A stretch of DNA of 45,241 bases. It comes from Alphaproteobacteria bacterium (GTDB taxonomy: Bacteria > Pseudomonadota > Alphaproteobacteria > Rs-D84). The stretch spans positions 1 through 45,241 of the forward strand of contig JAFSDI010000016.1 of assembly GCA_017436325.1 (NCBI GenBank), given 5' to 3'. The notes under the pieces are model-generated. The model was not told where the DNA came from, made no database searches, and saw nothing but the letters and a program-made list of their open reading frames with translations. The translations under genes were made by a program, and so were the position numbers. Positions 18,436 through 25,713 of this stretch are shown one piece after another. How positions within the stretch are numbered: the stretch's first letter is position 1; each line of letters begins with the position of its first letter.

Positions 18436-18846
18436 CTAGTCCAAAGAACTTTGGACCCGAAATTTTATGCCGGAAATCTCTTTCGCAATTCCAGACAGTG
18501 TTCTATATGTTCCTCCGTTGTAACAAAACGTTCCATTGTCATTTGCTGTGACACAATGTTCGATTCCGCGGAATGTTCGTGTTATAACCGTGCCGGGACG
18601 GATATAGTACCGATTATTATACGCATGGGTGACACATTCTGTGGGATTGTCTTTGTATTTCTTTATCTTGGTCAGGAACTTTGGCTCAATCCGCAGTTTG
18701 AAGCGGTCGCATTGAATATAGTACCACAATGCCCGCATTTGTCGTTTGAATGGGTGTGGGCTGTATTTAGCCCAAAGAGTCGCTCGATCTGCAAACGGCA
18801 TTGCACGCAGAGCATCCAGTGTTGTTGGAAGTTCTATTTTCGCCAT
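18436..18846 (-). CDS. DUF2924 family protein
   Basis: The 136-aa product ends with the DUF2924 pattern: RPGTVITRTFRGIEHCVTANDNGTFCYNGGTYRTLSGIAKEISG. DUF2924 proteins are routinely encoded next to serine recombinases in alphaproteobacterial integrated elements and may help recombination or its direction. A strong AAGGAGG site precedes the ATG. Here it is cotranscribed with, and upstream of, the frameshifted recombinase. Confidence 0.85.
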   Translation of the reverse strand: MAKIELPTTLDALRAMPFADRATLWAKYSPHPFKRQMRALWYYIQCDRFKLRIEPKFLTKIKKYKDNPTECVTHAYNNRYYIRPGTVITRTFRGIEHCVTANDNGTFCYNGGTYRTLSGIAKEISGIKFRVQSSLD

Positions 18847-19031
18847 AAATGCCTCCTTCTAGGGTTGTGCAATTACTGCTTACAAAGCTTCTTAAATCAA
18901 GCAGAAAATCAAGTTTTTATAAAAATATTGTGTGTTTGTAAAAAATCTAGTTGGCAATCACTGTATATTATATAGCAATTCGAGTAAAAAATCTCCGTAT
19001 TGCAATCTAAACAACAACCAAGGAGTTTTTT

Positions 19032-19565
19032 ATGAAAACTTTAACAATATAAAACGTGGCGCTAAATCAAATACGCGCCTATGCGAAAAACGCAAAAAAT
19101 CATCCAGAAAGCCAAATCCAGCAGATAGCAGCATCTATTCAGCAGTTTGGGTTCAATAATCCGATACTAGTAGACGAAAATCTGGAAATCATTGCCGGGC
19201 ACGGTCGTATGGCTGCCGCCCAATTATTGGGGCTGGATACCGTACCAGTTATACGTCTGGCACATTTATCAGATGCACAAAAGCGTGCCTATCGCCTGGC
19301 TGATAACAAAATCACCGAAAACGGTGGTTGGAATGCGGATTTGTTGCGGTTAGAAATATCCGAACTGGAACAAATCTGTGGCGATATGGACGTATCTATT
19401 ACGGGATTTTCAGATGTTGAACTGGATATCCTGACTATGGATAATAGGACAACAGTGGATTCCAAGGCAAATAATGTGCCGTACATCCCAGAAAACGAAA
19501 TTGTAACACGCCCCGGTGATGTGTGGTGTATTGGCAGTTATCATTGCAAAATGATGATGATATAA
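19032..19565 (+). pseudogene. ParB-like N-terminal domain protein, broken
   Basis: A good ribosome binding site (AAGGAG) precedes the ATG at 19032, but codon 7 is TAA, so the natural start gives only MKTLTI. The same frame continues with VALNQIRAYAKNAKNHP and a full ParB/Srx-like domain (IIAGHGRMAAAQLLG, RAYRLADNKITENGGW). Synthesis might restart at GTG 19056. It ends soon after RPGDVWCIGSYHCK, exactly where relatives go on into a DNA methyltransferase domain (GD.W.LG.H.L.CGD). So it is the head of a ParB-methyltransferase gene with a nonsense codon and no catalytic part. Confidence 0.75.
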
Positions 19566-20317
19566 TTTATAAAGCTTTTTGCAGAAATTACGGCCAGTAT
19601 TGCGATAGAGATGTGAGTGAATTTTTCAAGAGCAAATTAAGAGAGTTATTTTATGAAAGTAAAATCGGATTAGAGATATTTATAAAAAATGGAGAGGTGG
19701 CTTTTTTTCAATTTCCAGCGCGATCATTAAGATTTTCATGGCTGCGTGGGAAATATTATCAAAAATTTCCGAAGGACAAAGCAAAGTATATAAATTCGCC
19801 ATTACAGCACAATTTTCCTGAAGATAGGCAAAAACAGATATATTTTGATAAGGACGATTTCTTTATTCTGCATGCGCCTAAAATATTCTTAAAAAAATTC
19901 CCGAAATTTGCGCTACGATCCCGTATGCTTGGACTAGCCGATCTCGCGGAGACTCATATAAATTGTAAAAAACATGGTGTCCTATTTGAAGGAATCAAAG
20001 AAGAAAAGTTACTACATCAGGGGATGTTTGCAGATGTGGGGTGTGGTAGATTTGAGCGTACGGAGGATATAACGGAGTATTATTACTTTTATCGTCAGTT
20101 GAAGATGGCTTATTTTTTTGCCAAAGTCAGAGAGGAGTTTTTAGAGCAGATGAATTTATTATTGAGAGTTGTCTGCAAAAAACTTAACCGCCCCGACAAT
20201 AAATTTGTTATTAAGGGATTAATTTCTTCTGATGAATATCTGGAAACTGCTATAAAATTAGCTAATGATCAAATTTCTTTCGAAGAAGTTATGAATAGAG
20301 TATACAATAAAATCTAA
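19560..20317 (+). CDS. Unknown protein, probably 5'-truncated
   Basis: This frame is open from inside the ParB-like gene and continues to 20317 (about 250 aa), but there is no ATG with a ribosome binding site near its beginning; a GTG at 19523 lies within the ParB-like frame. The protein is rich in aromatic and charged residues (FFQFPARSLRFSWLRGKYYQKFPKDKAKY) with no domain I recognise. Its join to the ParB-like fragment suggests that a deletion fused the two. It may be a remnant or be made by translational coupling. Confidence 0.45.
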
Positions 20318-20449
20318 TTGCTCAATTCCCTATTGTTGTACATGTGTTTGACAGTAGAATAATGTATTCTGAGGGGGCTGTTTTGTTAACGCTATTCAGG
20401 CTGCTGTTACGAGCATGTCGGTCACACTTCTCGGATAACTATATCCTGC
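20318..20449. other. Short gene-free stretch
   Basis: About 130 bp between the tails of converging genes. I see no gene or clear terminator here. Confidence 0.5.
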
Positions 20450-21256
20450 TCAATTTCGCAAAGTCACAGAATGGGGGAACATTGGGGGCTTTTGTGGCAC
20501 ATAACCATCTGGACGTTTTAGGCCTGGGGTATTGTCACGGCATTTAAATAAATTAGAGACCAATTGGTAATCCAATGGAGTATTATAATTTATGTCAATA
20601 ATAAGGATTTCGTCTTTTGTAAATTGTCTTTGATTTATAGCCATAGATTCAGGCTCAGTACTATGTTTAGTATTTACAACAATCATAACTTCATAGCCAG
20701 GAAATCTAAAAATATACGCGTGTTTTCCAAGGTATTTTGTGCGAAAAATACCTGTCATATTGTCAACATGACCGCCGGTAACTCTTCTGTAAATCAATGG
20801 AACAAATAAATTGTAATCATCGGGGATTTCATTCTTCAATATTTTTAATGCTATGTCTTGATATTTTCCCAAGGGAATTGGTTTTGAGCATATGGAAAAT
20901 CGCCATAACAAGGATATAAAAAATCTATGTATGCGATCTATATCAAACATCTCTGCGGACAGACAGCGACAAGGTGTGGTTAATATGTACTTCGTTTGCG
21001 TTAATTTGGGGACTTCTATATTTAAAATTTTATTTATGTAGCCGTCATAGGAACCGATTGCTGTGTCGCATTCTTTACACATCAAGGGCTCTTTGTGACC
21101 ATTTTGTTCTTTGGAGTTTACGTTAATACGTGTGTTTTTCGTATCTACAGCAACAACCGAACCGAGTTCTGTAAGTTTGTACAAAACTTTGGGAATTATA
21201 TGAGATTCTATCAATTCCTTCTTTTGACCGCAAAATTTACAAATTCCGACTACCAT
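20450..21256 (-). CDS. HNH-type endonuclease-like protein
   Basis: The 268-aa product opens with ICKFCGQKKELIESHIIPKVLYK and later LMCKECDTAIGSYDGYINK: two CxxC pairs around SHIIP, the pattern of an HNH/treble-clef nuclease-like domain. The rest has no recognised motif. Such proteins are frequent in mobile islands and defence loci. It is upstream of, and in the opposite order to, the DUF488 gene on the same strand but separated from it by about 70 bp. Confidence 0.6.
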   Translation of the reverse strand: MVVGICKFCGQKKELIESHIIPKVLYKLTELGSVVAVDTKNTRINVNSKEQNGHKEPLMCKECDTAIGSYDGYINKILNIEVPKLTQTKYILTTPCRCLSAEMFDIDRIHRFFISLLWRFSICSKPIPLGKYQDIALKILKNEIPDDYNLFVPLIYRRVTGGHVDNMTGIFRTKYLGKHAYIFRFPGYEVMIVVNTKHSTEPESMAINQRQFTKDEILIIDINYNTPLDYQLVSNLFKCRDNTPGLKRPDGYVPQKPPMFPHSVTLRN

Positions 21257-21325
21257 ACGGTAAACATAGTTTTATTTTTGGACTTTTTCAAGCAGGCTAA
21301 TCTAAATGCTATAAAATTCAAATTG

Positions 21326-21751
21326 TTATAAATGTACAGTATCAATATCCGGGAATTGTGTTACGATGTATTCAGCGGCGAGGCGGCGGTGGCATTGTGT
21401 CGCGGATTTTTCGGTGCAAAGCAGGCATATGCGGTCAAGAGAGTGCAAGCCCAGCCCAGCTGTTGGGTTGCGGGTGGTCAATAATTCCCTGTACATACGT
21501 TCATAATCAGGCCAGGTGATGCAACCATCTTTGTAGCCCGCCAAAATGCCCGTCGTTGGGGCAAATTCAGGATGGTATTCGTATCGTGAACCAAGTGTTG
21601 CGGCCAAATTTGTGCCACTATAAAACGGAACAAAGCGGCTGGTGCGCCAAAGCCGAATATCCCAAACACAGTTTATCTTGGCTGCATTCAGGATATCCAA
21701 AAAATCATCGGGCTTTTTGCCACTAAAACCAATTGTAAAAATCTTTGTCAT
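21326..21751 (-). CDS. DUF488 family protein
   Basis: The 141-aa product has the family features: IFTIGFSGKKPDDFLDIL at the N-terminus, DIR (WDIRLWRTSRF) and the C-terminal LLCTEKSATQCHRRLAAEYI, with the conserved C-x5-CHR. The biochemical role is not established. It starts 1 bp after the dual-OB gene ends, so the two are an operon, a pairing reported in prokaryotic conflict-system surveys. Confidence 0.82.
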   Translation of the reverse strand: MTKIFTIGFSGKKPDDFLDILNAAKINCVWDIRLWRTSRFVPFYSGTNLAATLGSRYEYHPEFAPTTGILAGYKDGCITWPDYERMYRELLTTRNPTAGLGLHSLDRICLLCTEKSATQCHRRLAAEYIVTQFPDIDTVHL

Positions 21752-21752
21752 A

Positions 21753-22403
21753 TCAGTATAAAAATAACCCGTTTAACATTAAATAGCAATGATTTTCCTG
21801 CATCAGGAATTTGCGTGCCAATCCTATACGACAATGAGCATACTGGCTGGCGGCAATGGCATTATTCAGATTTTTGACATCTTTATCTTTTTCAAATATA
21901 TCACGCAAGTATTTGCAACTGACCTTTAATTCATATAATCGTTTAGAATAGTCAGTAATGCGGGCGCGTAGCTTGCCATCTTCCGTAAAGAATTCAATGT
22001 TGTGTGCCGGAATCAATATGGCACCCAACGAAGGACATTTGGTTTTCTGTGGCACATAAGCATTTTCTTTGACATGATGATGGAATATACTTTGTGTGTC
22101 TTTTGATATACTGCTTTTTAGTGCGTTTGCCAACTCTTTTCCTGGTTCAAATTCTTGCAAAATCTCTACAGATTTAATATCTATGTTGACATCTTCGGTT
22201 CGGTGTGGGTAATCTCGTGGTTCTTTAAATTCTTCATTGTCGACCAATATTTCACAATATCTGGTCGGAATCTGATTAGCGTTCCAATAACCGCCGTCTA
22301 TCATCAGACGTTTCATGCGTTTTTCATATGTATCAAAACCTGCAATACAGAATTTTTCTTTCATACATGTTATGTCAGAAATGATGATGTGTGACTTTTT
22401 CAT
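21753..22403 (-). CDS. Dual OB-domain-like protein
   Basis: The 216-aa product begins IIISDITCMKEKFCIAGFDTYEKRMKRLMIDGGYWNA and later has CPSLGAILIPAHNIEFF and ITDYSKRLYELKVSC. This matches my memory of the dual OB-fold proteins encoded beside DUF488, thought to bind nucleic acid. I cannot confirm it by search. It is the first gene of the pair and lies behind a promoter with two tandem terminators. Confidence 0.6.
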   Translation of the reverse strand: MKKSHIIISDITCMKEKFCIAGFDTYEKRMKRLMIDGGYWNANQIPTRYCEILVDNEEFKEPRDYPHRTEDVNIDIKSVEILQEFEPGKELANALKSSISKDTQSIFHHHVKENAYVPQKTKCPSLGAILIPAHNIEFFTEDGKLRARITDYSKRLYELKVSCKYLRDIFEKDKDVKNLNNAIAASQYAHCRIGLARKFLMQENHCYLMLNGLFLY

Positions 22404-22421
22404 AATTATTCCTTTTTTTGT

Positions 22422-22524
22422 AATAAAAAAGCCCCACCGATATCAGGTAGGGCAAATAAAAAAGGCGATAAAATCGCCTGCTTAACTTGGGTCGTATTAT
22501 ACCAAAAATTAGTTAGAAAATCAA
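22422..22524 (-). promoter_or_regulatory. Promoter with tandem terminators upstream of dual-OB/DUF488
   Basis: Minus strand: TTGATT (22524-22519), 17-nt spacer, TATAAT (22501-22496). The transcript at once meets GGCGAT-ATCGCC plus TTTTTTATTT (about 22478-22455), then GCCC-T-ACC paired with GGT-G-GGGC plus TTTTTT (about 22453-22422). AAGGAATAATT and the ATG come only after both. The same design recurs at 36109-36194 and 38367-38454. Confidence 0.7.
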
Positions 22525-22550
22525 CAAAAATATAGCGATTTTTAAATAAA

Positions 22551-22698
22551 TTCCCTGTTATTTGTTTAGGGAATTTTTTATGGGAAGTGGAGAATATGCG
22601 ACTTGGGCGTGGCGCAAAATTGGTTTTTGGGACAAAAATGGCAAAATTTCCCTGTAAATTCCCTGATGTTGTATGCAAAAGACCGTAGAAATGTCTTA
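22551..22698. other. Right arm of the 17-kb cassette
   Basis: Contains an inverted pair TTCCCTG...AGGGAA, then TTTCCCTGTAAATTCCCTG, then TGTATGC and ACTCCGCCA. The same order (TCCCTGTAAATTCCCTG, TGTATGC, ACTCCGCCA) occurs at 30081-30150. These look like recombinase-binding arms. No gene is seen. Confidence 0.55.
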
Positions 22699-22898
22699 CT
22701 CCGCCACAAAAATAAAACGCCCGATATGGGCGTTTTATTTTTGTGCCGAAATCGGGGTTCGAACCCGATAAAGCCACGATAGTGGCGTGGGTTCGACAAT
22801 GAGTAGGTTTTGCAAACATAGTGCAGCAAAACCGTTAGGAATGCCCCACAGCCCCGCCATCTGCGGGGCGAGGGAATACTTCATCTCCGCCAGGAATA
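22698..22898. repeat. 201-bp structured direct repeat, right copy
   Basis: This copy pairs with 5666-5866 and has the same length and the same hairpins. It begins at one tRNA-Ser-like end and finishes at the next (CATCTCCGCCA). A further hairpin terminator (CCCCGACAAAATCTGTCGGGG, then TTTGTTTTT) follows at about 22905-22935. Confidence 0.85.
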
Positions 22899-23122
22899 AT
22901 CAAAACCCCGACAAAATCTGTCGGGGCTTTGTTTTTAGGCAGATTCTCGCCACTTTTTCACCACAAGGTTACCAGTATATAAAATAAAGTTTTCAAATAA
23001 TGTGATACTCCCCACCGCTTACATACAACGCCCAAAATCCCGATGTCAGTTGCACATAAAAAGCTGTGGAAAAAATGTCATTTTGTGATATAATTACCTT
23101 AATATAAAAAAAGGAGAGAATT

Positions 23123-23497
23123 ATGTGTAGGGTGCTTTTGTCCATCAACCCAGAATATGTGGAAAAAATTTTCTCTGGTGAAAAAGAATTTGAATTTCGT
23201 AAAAATCGTTGTAAATCTGATGTAAACAAGATGGTAATTTATTGCACTTCGCCTGTTATGAAAGTGATTGGCGAAGCTGATATTATTGAAATTATAGAAG
23301 ATACACCTGCAGCAGTTTGGAAAAAAACAATGAAAAAAGCCGGTGTTTCTAAAGATTTTTATGATTCTTACTATTCTGGTCGTTCGAAATCCGTAGCTTA
23401 TAAATTGGGAAATGTAAAAAAATATAAAAAACCAAGAACGTTAAGTTCTTTTGGGGTTTCTGTGGCCCCACAATCTTTTGTGTATTTGTCTAGATAG
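23123..23497 (+). CDS. ASCH-domain protein
   Basis: The 124-aa product is a stand-alone ASCH/PUA-like domain: VLLSINPEYVEKIFSGEKEFEFRKNR with the conserved GEKxxEFR, VIYCTSPVMKVIGEADI, and the ending APQSFVYLSR. ASCH domains bind RNA or act on modified nucleosides. A strong ribosome binding site (AAGGAGAG) and an extended -10 (TGATATAAT, about 23085) precede it. It is followed after 68 bp by a PIN-GNAT-ASCH-like gene, its likely partner. Confidence 0.82.
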   Translation: MCRVLLSINPEYVEKIFSGEKEFEFRKNRCKSDVNKMVIYCTSPVMKVIGEADIIEIIEDTPAAVWKKTMKKAGVSKDFYDSYYSGRSKSVAYKLGNVKKYKKPRTLSSFGVSVAPQSFVYLSR

Positions 23498-23565
23498 AAA
23501 TTATTTTATACCTTGATTTTTGCGTGCTTTTGACTAAATATTACCCGTAATAGGATTTTATTTAC

Positions 23566-25077
23566 ATGCCAAAGGTATTGCTTGATACAAATATCATTAT
23601 ATATAGAGAAACGGATCGCATCTTGAATCCGAACACTCCTGATTTATTCAATTGGTTAGATAAACTGCATTATGACAAATATATTCACCCTATATCAGAA
23701 CAAGAAATCGCACAATATAGAGATATAGAAAAAAGGGAAGTAATTTTATCAAAACTAGGTTCCTATAATAAACTAACTGCTCTGGCACCACTAGCAGAAC
23801 AAGTATCCAACTTACTAAAATCAGACAAAGATGTTAATTCTCAGAATGATACCAAAATATTAAATGAATTATACTGTGGTAGAGTTGATACTTTTATAAC
23901 GGAAGACCGCGGATTATACAAAAAAGCACAATATTTGGGTATAGCAGATAAAGTCTTTTCAATAGAAAGTTTCTCTGAAAAGATGCTGTCTGAACACCCC
24001 TCTTTAATAGATTATGATGTGCTAGCTGTTAGGAAAAAGAAAATTGGAGATATTAATATCAGAGATGAGTTTTTCGACAGTTTGCGTGAAAATTATGAGG
24101 GTTTTAACAATTGGTTGAATAAAAAATCACAAGAAGATGCATATGTTTGTTATCTAGGCGATTCTTTAAAAGCTTTTTTGTATTTAAAACAGGAAAATGA
24201 AGACGAGAACTATTCAAATATAGTTCCAATATTGCCACCCAAAAGACGTTTAAAAATTGGCACTTTCAAAGTAGCTATGAATGGACTTAAACTTGGTGAA
24301 AGATTCTTAAAAATAGCATTTGATAATGCTGTAAATATGAATGTAGATGAAATTTATGTAACCATATTTGATTCTGATATAAACGATTTGCCCAAACAAG
24401 CTTTAGTAAAACAATTGCAAGATTTTGGGTTTTATCGTTGGGGCACAAAAAACAATGGTGAAGGTGTTTATGTACGCGATATGGCAAAGATATTTGATAA
24501 AAAGAACCCAAAACACACGTTCCCTTTGTTTAACAAATATGCAAACGCATATATTTGCCCAATACATCCTTCATATCATACCTCTCTTCTTCCTGATTCA
24601 ATATTGAATAACGAATCTCCGTACGATTTTCAAGAAAACAAACCGTTTAGAAATGCTATTACAAAGGTGTACATATCTCGAGCCTTTTTTAGAGATCTAC
24701 ATACTGGAGATAATGTGGTGTTTTATCGGTGTGGAACAATGTACACAGGAGTGATAACAACAATAGGTATAGTAAATAATGTATATCAGCCAAGAACTTT
24801 AGAAGAATTCAAAGAATGTTGTAAACGTAGAACTATTTTTACCGATTCTGAATTAGAACGACATTGGAATTATAATATCAGATATAGACCTTTTGTTGTT
24901 GAATTCTTATACGCTTATTCTTTTCCAAAACCTAAAGTTAATTTGAAGTCATTATGTGATGCTAATATTTTGTCAATTGGGAACATCCCGAGAGGTTTTC
25001 GATTCATTTCTCAAGATAAGTTTGATAAAATATTAGAAATGACTAGAACTGACACGCGTTATTTAGTTGAATCATAA
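23566..25077 (+). CDS. PIN-GNAT-ASCH-like three-domain protein
   Basis: The 503-aa product starts with a PIN ribonuclease domain (VLLDTNIIIYRE, then D in NDTKIL and FITEDRGLYKKA; residues 1-140). The middle resembles a GNAT acetyltransferase (IGTFKVAMNGLKLGERFLKIAFDNAVNMNVDEIYVTIF, about 243-300). The last 130 residues (VYISRAFFRDLHTGDNVVFYRCG ... RPFVVEFLYAYSF) resemble an ASCH/PUA-type domain. PIN domains cut RNA, so this may be a toxin or defence effector controlled by its acetyltransferase part or by the ASCH gene before it. The acidic PIN residues are present. Confidence 0.75.
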   Translation: MPKVLLDTNIIIYRETDRILNPNTPDLFNWLDKLHYDKYIHPISEQEIAQYRDIEKREVILSKLGSYNKLTALAPLAEQVSNLLKSDKDVNSQNDTKILNELYCGRVDTFITEDRGLYKKAQYLGIADKVFSIESFSEKMLSEHPSLIDYDVLAVRKKKIGDINIRDEFFDSLRENYEGFNNWLNKKSQEDAYVCYLGDSLKAFLYLKQENEDENYSNIVPILPPKRRLKIGTFKVAMNGLKLGERFLKIAFDNAVNMNVDEIYVTIFDSDINDLPKQALVKQLQDFGFYRWGTKNNGEGVYVRDMAKIFDKKNPKHTFPLFNKYANAYICPIHPSYHTSLLPDSILNNESPYDFQENKPFRNAITKVYISRAFFRDLHTGDNVVFYRCGTMYTGVITTIGIVNNVYQPRTLEEFKECCKRRTIFTDSELERHWNYNIRYRPFVVEFLYAYSFPKPKVNLKSLCDANILSIGNIPRGFRFISQDKFDKILEMTRTDTRYLVES

Positions 25078-25080
25078 TAT

Positions 25081-25336
25081 CTAACCTTCTTTTGCAACTT
25101 TATACAAATCATTAACGTTTGTTTTTAGTTTGCCGGATAGGATTTTGTTTACTTTGGTTGGGTTCATGTACGCCACCTCTAAACATCGGTACACATGGCG
25201 CAGGGCGACATGTTCGGCTCGGCCAATTGAATCTACATCGCCACCCTGTTCATACATTTCCCTATACCGCCACGCCGTGGCGAACGCCTTCAATATCAAG
25301 TGGTTATTTTCTATAATGCTCAGCGTGCCATTGCGC
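25081..25336 (-). pseudogene. Serine recombinase C-terminal remnant
   Basis: On the minus strand this reads NGTLSIIENNHLILKAFATAW and goes on to the stop at 25081, matching the C-terminal part of the recombinase at 16779 (NNHLILKAFATAWKYRELYEQ). Only about 85 residues remain, and the fragment begins right at the tRNA-like boundary at 25340-25381. It is probably what is left of another cassette's integrase after recombination. Confidence 0.75.
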
Positions 25337-25339
25337 CAA

Positions 25340-25462
25340 TGTGGCGCAAATGGGAATCAGACAATCCCTTCATCTCCGCCAGGAATAAAAAATACCCCGC
25401 ATGGGGTATTTTTTATTCCTGCTGGTGTTGTAGTGTGGACGAAGCGTTAGCAATCTATGATT
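25340..25462. repeat. tRNA-Ser-like end and left direct repeat of the cas9 cassette
   Basis: GGGAATCAGACAATCCC then TTCATCTCCGCCA mimics the T-arm and acceptor end of tRNA-Ser. From 25374 it continues with a hairpin (AATACCCC-GCAT-GGGGTATT) and GTGTGGACGAAGCG. This 89-bp stretch (25374-25462) is about 90% identical to 30143-30231. Confidence 0.8.
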
Positions 25463-25496
25463 GGTGGGGGTAATTTGGATTTTTATCAGTGAAAAT

Positions 25497-25609
25497 AAAA
25501 AAATGGGGCCAAAGCCCCCCGGAGATACTTAAATTGTTACTCCACAGAAAATATTCTTTATTATATAAACGGTTGCTTCTCAAATCGTCCGTTGAATAAA
25601 GATTTCTAT
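25497..25609 (-). ncRNA. tracrRNA
   Basis: On the minus strand the anti-repeat GACGATTTGAGAAGCAACC (25589-25571) is fully complementary to 19 nt of the CRISPR repeat; after a small bulge, TATAAT pairs with the repeat's first bases. A GGAG...CTCC stem follows, then a terminator hairpin GGGGC-TTTG-GCCCC with a run of seven T (25517-25497). A promoter TTGATT-16-TATAAT lies directly upstream. The predicted length is about 113 nt. It is antisense to the cas9 direction and shares a divergent promoter region with it. Confidence 0.88.
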
Positions 25610-25615
25610 GCCTGT

Positions 25616-25643
25616 ATTATAAGCCACTAATCAAAAAAATCAA
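25616..25643 (-). promoter_or_regulatory. tracrRNA promoter
   Basis: Minus strand TTGATT (25643-25638), 16-nt spacer, TATAAT (25621-25616). The start is expected near 25609. Confidence 0.75.
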
Positions 25644-25657
25644 GTCTCAGATATATT

Positions 25658-25687
25658 TTGCATTTATTCATATTTGCACTATATAAT
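25658..25687 (+). promoter_or_regulatory. cas9 promoter
   Basis: TTGCAT (25658-25663), 18-nt spacer, TATAAT (25682-25687), then an AGGGGGG ribosome binding site before ATG 25714. Its -35 lies only 14 bp from the -35 of the divergent tracrRNA promoter. Confidence 0.7.
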
Positions 25688-25713
25688 GTATAACATAATC
25701 CAGGGGGGTATAA

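Noticed and set aside
20344..20547. 67-aa plus-strand ORF overlapping the HNH gene end
   Set aside because: It has no ribosome binding site and most of it is antisense to the HNH-like gene.
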